Positions 37,797-47,807 of a stretch of 64,000 nt of DNA are shown piece by piece (positions within the stretch are counted from its first letter, which is position 1; each line of letters opens with the position of its first letter). The stretch is taken from assembly GCF_000337835.1 (NCBI RefSeq), contig NZ_AOLM01000024.1, positions 35,466 through 99,465 on the forward strand, given 5' to 3'. Below the pieces are notes generated by a model that worked only from the letters and a program-made list of their open reading frames with translations, was not told the origin of the DNA and did not search any database. The position numbers were made by a program, and so were the translations under genes. Origin of the DNA: Haloferax sulfurifontis ATCC BAA-897. Lineage in GTDB: Archaea > Halobacteriota > Halobacteria > Halobacteriales > Haloferacaceae.

Positions 37797-38732
37797 TCAG
37801 TCGACCGCTTCGCGCATTCGCGGGTCGAGCGCGTCGCGCATGCCGTCGCCGAGGAGATTGAACCCCAGCACGGTGAGCGCGAGGAAGAATCCGGGGAAGA
37901 ACGACCACCACCAGACGCCGGTGAGCAGGCCCTGACTCACGCCGTTCGAGAGCATGAGGCCCCACGAGGGCGTGCCGGCCGCGGCACCGAAGCCGAGGAA
38001 CGACAGCGCCGCGAGGTCGATGATGGCCAGCCCGAAGTTGAGCGTGCTCTGGACCGTGATGGGCGCGAGACAGTTCGGCAGGACGTGCCGAACCAGCACG
38101 CGCGGGTCGGCCGCGCCGAGCGCGACCGTCGCGTCGATGTACTCGTTTTCGAGCACGGTCAGCGCGGCCCCGCGGACGACGCGGGCGAACCGCGGCGTGT
38201 AGACGAGCGTCAGCGCGGCGACCGCCCGCCACAGCCCGAGGTCGTCGGGGAAGATGGCGACGAGCGCCAGCGCCAAGAGGAGCGACGGGAACGCGAGAAG
38301 CACGTCCATCGTCCGCATGATGACGTTGTCGGTCACGTCGCCGTAGTAGGCCGCGACGATGCCGAGGCCGACGCCGAGGACGGTCGAGGCGGCGACCGTG
38401 ACAGTGCCGAACAGCATCGCGTACCACGCGCCGTACGCCACCCGCGGCAGGAGGCTCCGGGCCTGTCCGTCGGTCCCGAAGGGGAAGTCGAGACTCGGCG
38501 GCGCGCGGTTCGGGTTCGTCCCGAGTTGCGACTGCGTGATGACGTCGAGGTCCAAGAACAGCCGCGCGTACAGCGCGATGACCACCATCGCCACGATGAT
38601 GGCGATGCCGGCGAGCGCGAGGCGGTTCGACAGCAGGCGGGAGACGAACGGCGACGCCGTGAGGCGGTCGACGAGCCCGCGCTGGTCGACCTCGGTCGAC
38701 GTCTCGTTCGTGGTCGTGGTTTCCGTGCTCAT
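37797..38732 (-). CDS. dppC: Peptide/nickel-type ABC transporter permease (DppC)
   Basis: Protein of 311 residues. Six transmembrane helices; the EAA loop appears as ALGAADPRVLVRHVLPNCLAPI, which contacts the ATPase. The N-terminal region LSNRLALAGIAIIVAMVVIAL and the FPFGTDGQARSLL segment are typical of DppC/OppC. It pairs with DppB, whose stop it overlaps by 4 bp. It belongs to a peptide/oligosaccharide/nickel uptake system whose substrate cannot be stated. Confidence 0.93.
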   Translation of the reverse strand: MSTETTTTNETSTEVDQRGLVDRLTASPFVSRLLSNRLALAGIAIIVAMVVIALYARLFLDLDVITQSQLGTNPNRAPPSLDFPFGTDGQARSLLPRVAYGAWYAMLFGTVTVAASTVLGVGLGIVAAYYGDVTDNVIMRTMDVLLAFPSLLLALALVAIFPDDLGLWRAVAALTLVYTPRFARVVRGAALTVLENEYIDATVALGAADPRVLVRHVLPNCLAPITVQSTLNFGLAIIDLAALSFLGFGAAAGTPSWGLMLSNGVSQGLLTGVWWWSFFPGFFLALTVLGFNLLGDGMRDALDPRMREAVD

Positions 38733-39748
38733 TGTTCGATCCTCGGGTCAAGGACGGAGTAGGTGACGTCGACGCCGAGGTTGACCAGCGTGAACAGGAA
38801 CGCGAACGTCAGGACCGTCCCCTGCACGATGGGGTAGTCGCCGACCTTGATGGCCTCGACCAGGAGCGTCCCGATGCCGCCGATGGCGAACACCGTCTCC
38901 GTGAGTACTGCGCCGCCGAGCAGGCCACCGAACTGGATGCCGATGACCGTGATGACGGGAATCATCGCGTTGCGGAAGCCGTGTTTCAGGACCGTTATCT
39001 TCGCGCCTTGGCCCTTCGCGCGGGCGGTCCGCATGTAGTCCTGCCGGATGACCTCCAGCATCGACGAGCGCATCATCCGGGAGATGAGCGCCATCGAGTA
39101 GACGCCGATGACCGACGCCGGGAGAATCATGTGGCGGACCGCGGAGACGAACATGTCCCAGTTGCCCGCGAGGAGCGTGTCAATCGTGACGAGCCCCGTC
39201 ACCCGGATGGCCTCGACGTTGTAGAGGACCGAGATGCGGCCGCTCGTCGGGAGCCATCCGAGCATCTGCGCGAACAGCAGGATGAGAAGCGGACCGCTCC
39301 AGAAGATGGGCACGCTGATGCCGGCGAGCGCGCCGATGCGGGTCAGGTGGTCCGTGATGCTGTCCTGCTTGACGGCGCTCAGGATGCCGAGCGGGATGCC
39401 CAGCGAGATACCGATAAGCTGGCCGTAGAGAGCGAGTTCGAGCGTGACCGGCAGTTTGTTGGCGAGCACCTCGCGGACCGGGGTGTTCCGCTGGATGATG
39501 AAGGACTCGCCGAACTGGAACTGCGCGGCGTCGGCGAGGAAGCGCCCGTACTGCACCCAGATTGGGTCGTTCAGGCCGAGGCTCTCTTCGACCTGCCGGA
39601 CGAACTCCTCGCTGGCGCGCTCGCCCGCGATGGTGAGCGCCGGGTCGCCCGGCGAGAGATGCAGGATGGAGAAGACGAGCGACGCCACTCCCACCAGTAC
39701 GGGGACGAGCAACAGCAGCCGCTTGAGTACGAATCGTGTGGAAATCAT
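38729..39748 (-). CDS. dppB: Peptide/nickel-type ABC transporter permease (DppB)
   Basis: Protein of 339 residues with six helices. Family signatures: RFVLKRLLLLVPVLVGV at the start, DPALTIAGERASEEFV, GIPLGILSAVKQDS, and the EAA loop RTARAKGQGAKITVLKHGFRNA. It forms the pore with DppC. Start ATG 39748 lies 25 bp after the substrate-binding protein stop, and translation is coupled with dppC. Confidence 0.94.
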   Translation of the reverse strand: MISTRFVLKRLLLLVPVLVGVASLVFSILHLSPGDPALTIAGERASEEFVRQVEESLGLNDPIWVQYGRFLADAAQFQFGESFIIQRNTPVREVLANKLPVTLELALYGQLIGISLGIPLGILSAVKQDSITDHLTRIGALAGISVPIFWSGPLLILLFAQMLGWLPTSGRISVLYNVEAIRVTGLVTIDTLLAGNWDMFVSAVRHMILPASVIGVYSMALISRMMRSSMLEVIRQDYMRTARAKGQGAKITVLKHGFRNAMIPVITVIGIQFGGLLGGAVLTETVFAIGGIGTLLVEAIKVGDYPIVQGTVLTFAFLFTLVNLGVDVTYSVLDPRIEQ

Positions 39749-39772
39749 GAAAGTCGAAGCGCGGTCAGTGCC

Positions 39773-41494
39773 TCAGTTCAGGCTGACGAGGTTGAGGTAC
39801 GGACCGCTGATGGCGGCGACCTGGAACCCGCTGACACGGTTGGAGACGCCGCGAAGCTCGTCCGCGTAGTCGAGGTAGACCCACGGGGCCTCGTCGTGTG
39901 CGATCTGGTTCGCCTCGTTGTACAGCGACTCGCGCTCGGCCTCGTCGTAGGTGCTCTGACCCTGTTCGACGAGGTCCATGTACTCGCGGTTCGCCCACGC
40001 CGAGCGGTTACTGGTGTTGTAGCCTTCGGCGTCGAAGCTGACCCAGTCCTGTCCCTCCGTGAGTTCGCCCTCCTCTACCTGCGGGTGCAGGAGGACGTAC
40101 ATGAAGTTGTCCGGGTCGGCGTTGTCGGTGTACCAGCCGAGGAAACACGCGTCGTGGCGGCCCTGGGCGGTGTATTCGAGGAACGGACCGAACGACTGCT
40201 GGTTGATGTCGACCTCGATGCCGACGTCGCCGAGGTTGGACGCGACGGTCTCGGCGGTCTGGATCGGCGACGGGTTGTAGCCGCGGGGGTTCTGGAACGT
40301 CGCCAGTTCGAACGAGAAGCCGTCGCCGTAGCCGGCCTCTTCGAGGAGGCGCTGGGCCTCTTCGGGGTCGTACGGGTACGGGTCGATGTCGTCGTTGTGA
40401 CCGAGGACGTTCGGCGGGAGCGGCTGGCTCGCCTGCGTCGCGAAGCCCGAGTAAATCTCGTTGACGATGGCCTCGGTGTTGATGGCGTGGCTGACGGCCT
40501 GCCGGACGCGGCGGTCGCGGAACTCCTCGCGGCTCGCCATGTTGAACGCCATGTAGCCGATGTTGATTCCCTCGGTGCGGACGAGGTTCGCGTTGCTGGC
40601 GTTCTCGACCTGAACGGACGACTGCGCGCCGAGCCCGTCGATGATGTCGAGTTCGCCCGACGCGAGCGACTGGGCGCGCGTCGAGTTCTGGCCGATGGTG
40701 ACGAAGACGACCTCGTCCACGTTCGGCCCGTCGCCCCAGTAGTCGGGGTTGGCTTCGAGGCGGATGAGTTCGTTCGCGTCGTCGAGATTGCTCAGCTGGA
40801 ACGGACCCGTGCCCACGGGGTTCGAACTGAGGTCGGTGCCGTACTCCTCGATTGCGGCGAGGGAGTGGACCGCCGCCGCGAACATCGCCAGGTTACGCAG
40901 GAACGGCGCGTACGACTGGGTCAGCTGAATCGTCATCGAGTAGTCGCCGTCGACCTGAATCTCGTCGATCCACGAGCCGAGGGTGAACGGCCCGTACGCC
41001 GAGACGTAGTCGTCGCCGGCGTAGTACTCGTAGTCGCTGTCGACGAAGCGGCGATACGTCGCCACGAAGTCCTCCGCCGTGAACTCCTCGCCGTTGTGGA
41101 ACATCACGCCCTCGCGGAGCGTGATGGAGGCCGACTGGCCCTCGAGGGAGTACTCGGTGGCGAGCCCCTGCGTCAGCGTGGACTGCCCCGGCTCGAAGTT
41201 GATGAGCGTGTCGTAGAGCTGTTCGGTCACCTTGGCGACCTCGCCGCTCGTGCTGTTCTGGAAGTCGAGCGTCGGCGAGTGACTGCCGCGACCGTAGCGA
41301 AGGACCGACGCCGAACCGTCGTCTTCGGTCTGCTCGGTCTGGTCCGTCTCGCCCTCGCCGGTCGTCTCGCCCGACTCGGTGGTGGTGTCCTCGCCGCCGC
41401 CGCCGGAACAACCCGCGAGCGCGGCCGTCGCTGCAGCGGTCCCCGCGGCCGTCAGGAACCGACGCCGCGAGACGTTATTGCCATCTTGTGACAT
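39773..41494 (-). CDS. dppA: Lipoprotein substrate-binding component of peptide-type ABC transporter
   Basis: Protein of 573 residues from ATG 41494. The Tat-type signal SRRRFLTAAG and lipobox ALAGC (Cys in LAGCSGGGG) show export and lipid anchoring on the cell exterior. Solute-binding family 5 features: SLDPQ-like core DFQNSTSGEVAKVTEQLYDTLINFEPGQ (given in order) and WYTDNADPDNFMY. An acidic linker rich in Thr/Glu follows the Cys. It captures the substrate and passes it to DppBC. Confidence 0.93.
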   Translation of the reverse strand: MSQDGNNVSRRRFLTAAGTAAATAALAGCSGGGGEDTTTESGETTGEGETDQTEQTEDDGSASVLRYGRGSHSPTLDFQNSTSGEVAKVTEQLYDTLINFEPGQSTLTQGLATEYSLEGQSASITLREGVMFHNGEEFTAEDFVATYRRFVDSDYEYYAGDDYVSAYGPFTLGSWIDEIQVDGDYSMTIQLTQSYAPFLRNLAMFAAAVHSLAAIEEYGTDLSSNPVGTGPFQLSNLDDANELIRLEANPDYWGDGPNVDEVVFVTIGQNSTRAQSLASGELDIIDGLGAQSSVQVENASNANLVRTEGINIGYMAFNMASREEFRDRRVRQAVSHAINTEAIVNEIYSGFATQASQPLPPNVLGHNDDIDPYPYDPEEAQRLLEEAGYGDGFSFELATFQNPRGYNPSPIQTAETVASNLGDVGIEVDINQQSFGPFLEYTAQGRHDACFLGWYTDNADPDNFMYVLLHPQVEEGELTEGQDWVSFDAEGYNTSNRSAWANREYMDLVEQGQSTYDEAERESLYNEANQIAHDEAPWVYLDYADELRGVSNRVSGFQVAAISGPYLNLVSLN

Positions 41495-41642
41495 ACGTGT
41501 ACCTATCGATGTACCCCTATAAAAATAACGAAGGTCTATTCGCGGGAACGAGTGACACAACCGACCTGTTCCGGTAAAAATACGAGACAATCAAAAAACG
41601 TCTGACAGGTGACGAGACCCCGTATTGGGGCCGGCTCGCCGC

Positions 41643-44345
41643 CTATTCGTCGACGAGGTGACACGCCGCGGGATGCGTCTGTTCACCCAGCGTGGGCGCG
41701 TCCCGCTCGCAGACGCTCTCGAACCGCTCGCGGAGAATCTCGGCCGCTTCTTCCCAGTCGTCGGCGACGACGCGTTCGAGCGCGCGGTCGACGACGCCCC
41801 GGAGTTCGGGCGACAGCGAATGCGACAGATGCGACTCGCGGAGCTCGTCCACGACGGCGCCGGCGTCGGCGGTGCCGCCGTCGGCGCTCACCGTCGCCTC
41901 GGCGCTCGGGTCGCCCGCATCGAGCGCCGCGTCGCGGGCGCTCTCGACGTCCAGCGCCTCGCGTTCGACGCGCTGGCGGAGGTCCATCACCTCGCGGTAG
42001 GCCGCCTGCTCGATGTCGAGGTCCGCCGGCGGGATGACCTGCGGACACCGCGTCCGGAAGTGACAGCCCGACGGCGGGTTGATGGGGCTCGGCACGTCGC
42101 CTTCGAGGATGATGCGGTCGCCGGTCTCGGCGGCCGGGTCGGGCTCCGGAATCGCCGACAGCAACGCCTGCGTGTAGGGGTGTCTCGGGTCGTCGAACAG
42201 CTCGTCGGTCTCCGCAACCTCGACGATTTCGCCGAGGTACATCACGGCGACGCGGTCGGAGATGTGGCGAACCACGGAGAGGTCGTGAGCGATGAACAGG
42301 TACGTCAGCCCGAAGCGCTCCTGGAGGTCTTCGAGCAGGTTGAGAATCTGCGCCTGCACGGACACGTCGAGCGCGGAGACGGGCTCGTCGGCGACGATGA
42401 AGTCCGGGTCGACCGCGAGCGCGCGGGCGATGCCGACGCGCTGGCGCTGGCCGCCGGAGAGTTCGTGCGGGTAGCGGTCGTACTGGCCGACTTCGAGGCC
42501 GACCGCGTCGAGCAGTTGGTGGACCCGGCGACGGCGGCGCTCGCTCGTGGAGTCGCCCGGCGTGACGCGGACGGTGACGCCCGAGACGGCGTCTCCCTCG
42601 CGCTCGACTTCGACCTCGGCGCGGAGGCGCTCTTCGACGGCCACGTCGACCTCGCCGTCGGCGACGGCCACGGTCACGGTGGCGGTTGCGACGCCGTTCG
42701 AGGAGCCGACGATGGCGTCGATTTCGTCGCTCGCGGTGACCGAGACGCGCCCGGCGTCGATGCCGGTCACGGTCACGTCGACCTCGCCGCGCACGTCCGG
42801 GTCGGACACCGGGAGGTCGTGGACGTCGAGCGGCTCTCGGATGGTCTGGCCGACGGTCATCCGGGGGTCGAGCGACGACATCGGGTCCTGGAAAATCATC
42901 TGCATGTCGCGGCGCATCGCCCGGAGTTCGTCGCTGTCGAGGTCCGAGAGGTCAGTCCCCGAGAAGACGACGCGGCCGCCGGTCGGCGGCGTCAGATGCA
43001 GGAGGCTCCGCCCGGCGGTGGACTTCCCACAGCCCGACTCGCCGACCAGTCCGAGCGTCTCGCCCTCGTAGACGGTGAAGTCGATGCCGTCGACCGCCTT
43101 CACGCTCCGGTCGTCGGCCCCGAGGAACCGGTCGAGGATGCCGTCGGCCTGCTCGTAGTACTTCTGCATGCCGTCGACTTCGAGAAGCGGCCTGTCGGTC
43201 GGCTCGGTGCCCGTCGACGACTCGATGGCGTCGCCGCCGTACTCGCTGGTGTCGAAGTCGTCGAGGACGCACTTCGAACGGTGGTCGACCGCGTCGCCGC
43301 CGTGTTGCTTGTACGGTATCTCACCGGAGGTACACTCCGGCTTGGCCCACGGGCATCGGGGCGCGAAGTGACAGCCCTCGGGCATGTCGATGAGGTCCGG
43401 CACGTTGCCCTCGATGGGCGTCAGACGCTCTTTTTCCTCGCTCGGGAGCGATTCGAGGAGCGTGTACGTGTAGGGGTGCGAGGGGTTGTGGAAAATCTCC
43501 TCGACCGGCCCCTCCTCGACGATTTCGCCGGCGTACATGACCGCGACCCGGTCGCAGGTCTCGGCGACGACGCCGAGGTCGTGGGTGATCATGAGCACCG
43601 ACATGCCGAGGTCCTCCTGCAGGTCGTCGATGAGGTCGAGAATCTGCGCCTGAATAGTCACGTCGAGCGCCGTCGTGGGTTCGTCGGCGACGAGCACGCG
43701 CGGTTGGCAGGCGAGCGCGATGGCGATGAGGACGCGCTGGCGCATTCCGCCGGAGAACTCGTGGGGGAACTCGTCGACCCGCGCGCCGGGTTCGGGAATG
43801 CCGACCGATTCGAGCACCTCGATGGTCCGCTCGACGATTTCGTCGTCGATGTCGCGGCTGATGCGGGGGAGCAGTTCGCGGACCGCGTTGAACCACGAGT
43901 CCTTGCGGCGGCCGCCGTACTGGTGGAGTCGGAGGCTCTCTGCGACCTGCTCGCCGACCGTCAGCGAGGGGTTCAGCGAGGTCATCGGGTCCTGGAAAAT
44001 CATCCCGAGTTCGCGCCCGCGGACGGCGCGAAGCGCCTCTTCGGGCGCGTCGACGAGGTTGACCACGTCGCCGTCGACGAAGGCGGGGTTGTTGTACTCC
44101 GCGCGGAACTCGTCTGCGAGCCGGGCGCTTTCGAGTTCGACCGAGCCCGAGACGATTTCGCCGGGGTCGTCGACGAGCCCCATCGCCGACAGCGCCGTCA
44201 CGCTCTTTCCGGACCCCGACTCGCCGACCAGTCCGACCGTCTCGCCCTCGCCGACCGTGAGGTCGAGACCGTCGACGGCCTTGACTCGACCCCGGCCGGT
44301 CGAGAACTGTGTTCGGAGGTCCGAAAGAGAGAGTAGATTCCTCAT
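41643..44345 (-). CDS. dppDF: Fused DppD-DppF ABC ATPase with an inserted beta-rich domain
   Basis: Protein of 900 residues carrying two nucleotide-binding domains in one chain. NBD1: Walker A GESGSGKS (41-48), signature FSGGMRQRV, Walker [14 protein letters not shown]2: Walker A GESGCGKS, signature LSGGQRQRV, Walker [11 protein letters not shown]. Each is followed by an oligo_HPY-type Cys region ([10 protein letters not shown] and [10 protein letters not shown]). Between the NBD2 Q loop and signature, about residues 510-600, there is an insertion of repeated beta-like sequence absent from ordinary DppF. It powers the DppABC importer. Confidence 0.9.
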   Translation of the reverse strand: MRNLLSLSDLRTQFSTGRGRVKAVDGLDLTVGEGETVGLVGESGSGKSVTALSAMGLVDDPGEIVSGSVELESARLADEFRAEYNNPAFVDGDVVNLVDAPEEALRAVRGRELGMIFQDPMTSLNPSLTVGEQVAESLRLHQYGGRRKDSWFNAVRELLPRISRDIDDEIVERTIEVLESVGIPEPGARVDEFPHEFSGGMRQRVLIAIALACQPRVLVADEPTTALDVTIQAQILDLIDDLQEDLGMSVLMITHDLGVVAETCDRVAVMYAGEIVEEGPVEEIFHNPSHPYTYTLLESLPSEEKERLTPIEGNVPDLIDMPEGCHFAPRCPWAKPECTSGEIPYKQHGGDAVDHRSKCVLDDFDTSEYGGDAIESSTGTEPTDRPLLEVDGMQKYYEQADGILDRFLGADDRSVKAVDGIDFTVYEGETLGLVGESGCGKSTAGRSLLHLTPPTGGRVVFSGTDLSDLDSDELRAMRRDMQMIFQDPMSSLDPRMTVGQTIREPLDVHDLPVSDPDVRGEVDVTVTGIDAGRVSVTASDEIDAIVGSSNGVATATVTVAVADGEVDVAVEERLRAEVEVEREGDAVSGVTVRVTPGDSTSERRRRRVHQLLDAVGLEVGQYDRYPHELSGGQRQRVGIARALAVDPDFIVADEPVSALDVSVQAQILNLLEDLQERFGLTYLFIAHDLSVVRHISDRVAVMYLGEIVEVAETDELFDDPRHPYTQALLSAIPEPDPAAETGDRIILEGDVPSPINPPSGCHFRTRCPQVIPPADLDIEQAAYREVMDLRQRVEREALDVESARDAALDAGDPSAEATVSADGGTADAGAVVDELRESHLSHSLSPELRGVVDRALERVVADDWEEAAEILRERFESVCERDAPTLGEQTHPAACHLVDE

Positions 44346-44514
44346 TGAATGGGAATGACCTGCATGGAGTGAAATACCTTTTCAATTTTTGCCAGTTGAT
44401 GGGCGGTTGTTGACAAGTCGCAGGAGAACCGCGATCTCCCGCGTGACGCGCGAACGCGAGCGACAGCGGCGAGAGAAGCCAAAGTTTAGGTAGCGGACTC
44501 CGACACCATGCCGC

Positions 44515-45024
44515 ATGGAAGAACATCCGCTCTCGGACGAGTCGGGCACGTGGGAGACGGTGGTCGCAGAGTGCGAGTCGCTCGCCGACGACTATCGGGA
44601 GCGAGACTGGACCGTCGTCGTCGCCCTCCCGGGGGACGTGGTTCCGGTCCCCGGCACGGGTGACGAAGTGGTCGAACACGTCGGTCTCGACGTGGTCGTC
44701 GGCGACGACGTCTACCCCGACCTCGAAGCCGCCGTCGAGGGCGCGACGTTCGACGAGTACGAGGCGTTCCGCGCGGTCTCCGGCGGTCTCGTCTACCTCG
44801 CGCTCGTCGTCCGCGCCACCGACGACGAAGTCGCCGTCTGTCTCCCCTTGTACTACCGGCTCGCGGAGTCCGAACGCATGTTCTCGCTCCTCGACGCGGG
44901 CGAGACGATGCGGACGAAGGTCCACCCGCTCGACCCCGACAAGGGCGTCGAGTTCGTCCACGAGGACCCCGACCCGCTCCTCCCGCCGGACTGGGACGCC
45001 GACCTCTCGGACGAGTTCGCGTAG
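44515..45024 (+). CDS. Conserved haloarchaeal protein (DUF7529-like)
   Basis: Protein of 169 residues starting at ATG 44515. It is acidic and soluble, with no membrane helix. TWETVVAECESLADDYRERDW and CLPLYYRLAESERMFSLLD are likely helices around a beta core (VVALPGDVVPVPG, VYLALVVRATDDEVAVC). No catalytic motif is visible. The family name is from memory of haloarchaeal annotations and tentative. It reads divergently from the transporter ATPase gene. Confidence 0.7.
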   Translation: MEEHPLSDESGTWETVVAECESLADDYRERDWTVVVALPGDVVPVPGTGDEVVEHVGLDVVVGDDVYPDLEAAVEGATFDEYEAFRAVSGGLVYLALVVRATDDEVAVCLPLYYRLAESERMFSLLDAGETMRTKVHPLDPDKGVEFVHEDPDPLLPPDWDADLSDEFA

Positions 45025-45127
45025 TCGGCTCGCCGAACCGAGTCCCACACGCAGGTAGCCGCCCCGTATATACACCGATGGTAATTGAGGTCCGGTTTCT
45101 TTTGAATAGCGACGCGAGGCGTCACCG

Positions 45128-45553
45128 ATGGGATTCGCTGAGGTGGACTCGGCCGTCTTGTTCGGCCTGATTACGATGGTGACGTGGGGGATTTGGATAG
45201 TCGTGGGCAACGCCGCCTCCGAGTCCATGGACCCGCGGACCGCCGCCGCCATCTCGTATCTCGTCGCGGCGCTTCTCGCGTTCGGCTTCATCGTCGTTTC
45301 GGACGCGTCGCTCGCAGTGACGGCGAGGGGCGGACTGCTCGCCGGGGTGGCCGGGCTGTTCACCGGAATCGGCCTCATCTCGATGTACATCGGGTTCACC
45401 CACGGCTCGACGACCGTCGTCTCGACCCTCGGAGCCATGTACTTCGTCGTCGCGGCCGTCATCGGAATCGTCGTTCTCGGCGAGAACCTCACACTGACGA
45501 AACTCACGGGCATCGCGTTCGCGGTTCTCGGTATCGTCTTAGTTACCCGCTGA
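45128..45553 (+). CDS. EamA-type membrane transporter (single DMT half)
   Basis: Protein of 141 residues with four or five helices. It contains MVTWGIWIVVGNAASE, MDPRTAAAISYLVAALLAF and VLGENLTLTKLTGIAFAVLG, the EamA/DMT repeat pattern. Most DMT exporters have two such repeats; a single repeat suggests that it works as a dimer, like SMR or EmrE-type pumps. Substrate unknown. Confidence 0.82.
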   Translation: MGFAEVDSAVLFGLITMVTWGIWIVVGNAASESMDPRTAAAISYLVAALLAFGFIVVSDASLAVTARGGLLAGVAGLFTGIGLISMYIGFTHGSTTVVSTLGAMYFVVAAVIGIVVLGENLTLTKLTGIAFAVLGIVLVTR

Positions 45554-45659
45554 GCGGCATCTCAGCCGGTGACACTGCGACTTCATCGCGTCCAACCGTC
45601 GCCGCAGAACGCTCGAAACCGATACCTCGACGGCGACGGGCTCGACAGCGGTCCCGCGT

Positions 45660-46127
45660 CTACTCCTCGCGCTCGTCGTTCGCCGCCTCGCTCACCGAAA
45701 TCTCCGTCTCGCGGTCCCCCTCCGACTCCTGCCGCAACTCCTCGGCCCGGAGTTCGGCCCGCGTGTAGGCGTCGTACACCGCGTAGAGCCACACCGCGGG
45801 CGCGAGGAGGAAGCCGATGAGGACCATCACCGAGACGGACGCGACGATAAAGCCGACCGCGAAGACGAGGCCGCGTTCGAGCTCGCGGTTGTACAGCTGT
45901 CCGAGGCCGGGGAATATCGCCGACAGCACCGCCGCGACGAAGGGGTTGCCGCCGTCGAACAGGTCGTCGAGCGCCGAGTCGACCGACGACTTCGGCGGGT
46001 CGCGCTGGCGGACCCCGCACTCGGGGCAGATTTCGGCGCGCGCGTCGATGACCGCGCCGCAGTCGCGGCAGAACGCCTCGTCCGGGCCGCGTTCGCGAGT
46101 CGAGTCGTCCGTGGAGGGCGATGACAT
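45660..46127 (-). CDS. Zinc-ribbon membrane protein with TM2-like hydrophobic pair
   Basis: Protein of 155 residues. The N-terminus has FCRDCGAVIDARAEICPECG, a four-Cys zinc ribbon. Two to three helices follow (about 68-118), with IFPGLGQLYNRELERGLVF, the TM2/DUF5683-like motif found in small membrane proteins. The tail is charged. It could regulate or chaperone membrane enzymes; function unknown. Confidence 0.8.
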   Translation of the reverse strand: MSSPSTDDSTRERGPDEAFCRDCGAVIDARAEICPECGVRQRDPPKSSVDSALDDLFDGGNPFVAAVLSAIFPGLGQLYNRELERGLVFAVGFIVASVSVMVLIGFLLAPAVWLYAVYDAYTRAELRAEELRQESEGDRETEISVSEAANDEREE

Positions 46128-46224
46128 ACCGGCTATCTGTCGGCCGGGGACGTCAGTCCTGCGGCTGTCAAGCGTCGCGGACGACTCGCGGCCGCGCCCG
46201 AGTTGACCCCCTCCGCGACCCCGC

Positions 46225-46653
46225 TCACAGGCAGAACAGAAACGGCTTCATCAGCGCGACGCGGTCGCCGTCTTCGAGTCGCGTGTCGAAGCCGTCGAGG
46301 TTCTCGTTGAACACGCCGTTGACGAGCACGCGAGCGTAGGGCCGCGTCTGCTCCCCTTCGGGGTTCTTCCGCCACGTCCCCGGCGGGCGCTCCACTCGCG
46401 CCCACCCCCGCGTCGTCGCGTCCGCCTCGCGCTCGGCGATGACGAGGTCGCGCACGTCGTACGCCGCGAAGAACGCCTCGAGGAACGACCGGAGCGTCTC
46501 GCCCTCGAAGGTGAACTCCGTCCGGTGGGTGCCCGCGGCCGACCTGACGTGGCCGGTCAGTTTGACCTCGACGGTCGTCTCCACTCGCTCGGCTGTCGCC
46601 GCCGTCTCTCCCGTCGCCGTCGTCTCCGCCCGCCCGGCTGTCGGCGTCTTCAT
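46225..46653 (-). CDS. MoaD/ThiS-like ubiquitin-fold protein lacking a C-terminal GG
   Basis: Protein of 142 residues from ATG 46653. After a low-complexity Thr/Glu start, the beta-grasp region runs VEVKLTGHVRSAAGT, LRSFLEAFFAAYDVRDL, YARVLVNGVFNENLDGFDTRLEDGDRV (as separate pieces), a typical MoaD/ThiS arrangement. It ends ALMKPFLFCL instead of the diglycine used for sulfur transfer or SAMP conjugation, so it is not an obvious sulfur carrier. Alternative: a divergent structural ubiquitin-like protein. Confidence 0.7.
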   Translation of the reverse strand: MKTPTAGRAETTATGETAATAERVETTVEVKLTGHVRSAAGTHRTEFTFEGETLRSFLEAFFAAYDVRDLVIAEREADATTRGWARVERPPGTWRKNPEGEQTRPYARVLVNGVFNENLDGFDTRLEDGDRVALMKPFLFCL

Positions 46654-46803
46654 GCGTCCTCGTACGCGCCGAGGGGGAATGAGCGCGGCCCCGAACACGT
46701 TCGTCCGCGAGCGCGAAGCGGACAACTGGAGAAAACTGTTCGACCGGGAAGAACTGTTGTCCGCCTCACAACTAATTTGCCGGCGATACGATTCGAAGGT
46801 GTG

Positions 46804-47697
46804 ATGCAAATCGTTCCACCCCGCCTGTACGGTGCGGTCGTCCACAGTTCAGTGTTCCTCGGCGCGTCGACCATCGCCGAAGTGTTCGTCGCGTCCTCGC
46901 TCGCCGGTATCGGACCGAACGTCGCCCTCGCCGTCGGCTTTCTCATCACCGTCGGCATCTACAACTTCGACAAGCTCGCGGACCTCGACGCCGACGAGGA
47001 GAACTACGCGGAGCGGACCGCGTTCGTCGCCGCCCACCCGCGGCTGTACGCCGGCTTCTCCGCGCTCGCAATCGTCGGCGCGCTCTGGCTCGCCGTCCGG
47101 CACGGCGGCGTCTACGGCCTCGGGCTGACGCTGTTCCCGGGCGTCGTCGCGGTGTTCTACAGCGCCCCGCTCGTCCCGCTTCCGTCCGTCGACCGGCTCA
47201 AAGACATCTTCCTCGTCAACACCGCCTCGGTGTCGCTCGCGTGGGCGGTCCTCGTCGGGTTCGCCCCGCTCGCGGTCGCCGCGACGACGTCCGAATACGC
47301 CGCCGGCGCGACTGTCGCGGCGGTCTGGTTCTTCCTTCGCTCGGCCATCTCGGTCGAGGTGCACAACGTCCGTGACGTGTCGGGCGACGCGCGAAACGGC
47401 GTCGAAACCCTGCCGACGGTCATCGGCGTCCGCCGCACGCAACTGAGCCTCTACGCACTGGAACTGGTCTCCGTCGGACTCGTGTGGGCCGCGGCGCGCG
47501 CCGGCGTGGTTCCCGCGTGGGCCCCGGTCGCGCTCTTGCCCGCGGTCGCCTACTCGACGTGGATCACCTACGCGCTCACCGGGACGGACCGGTCGGTCGA
47601 GCGGCTCTGTACGCTCCGCGACGCCGAGGGCGTGCTGATGGCCGTCGGCATCGCGGTCGTCGCCGCGGTCGCCGGAACCGGCGGGACGCTCGGGTGA
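46804..47697 (+). CDS. UbiA family prenyltransferase
   Basis: Protein of 297 residues with eight or nine helices. The first Asp-rich motif is NFDKLADLDADEENY and the second VEVHNVRDVSGDARNG, replacing the usual NxxxDxxxD and DxxxD patterns. The family transfers prenyl chains to aromatic acids or to glycerol phosphate. Its archaeal roles include menaquinone and lipid synthesis; specificity is not decidable. Start ATG 46804. Confidence 0.82.
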   Translation: MQIVPPRLYGAVVHSSVFLGASTIAEVFVASSLAGIGPNVALAVGFLITVGIYNFDKLADLDADEENYAERTAFVAAHPRLYAGFSALAIVGALWLAVRHGGVYGLGLTLFPGVVAVFYSAPLVPLPSVDRLKDIFLVNTASVSLAWAVLVGFAPLAVAATTSEYAAGATVAAVWFFLRSAISVEVHNVRDVSGDARNGVETLPTVIGVRRTQLSLYALELVSVGLVWAAARAGVVPAWAPVALLPAVAYSTWITYALTGTDRSVERLCTLRDAEGVLMAVGIAVVAAVAGTGGTLG

Positions 47698-47807
47698 CGC
47701 GTCGACCAGAGCCGAGACGCTGGACCGACGCGGCGCCGGTCCGCGTCGAGACAGCCACCGCAGATTCTCGAATACTCTTTTGTTACACCGTGTGAATTAC
47801 CACTGTA

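Noticed and set aside
43321..45513. Long minus-strand frame overlapping the ABC ATPase N-terminus
   Set aside because: The genuine ATPase reads in another frame (41643-44345) and has both Walker motifs.
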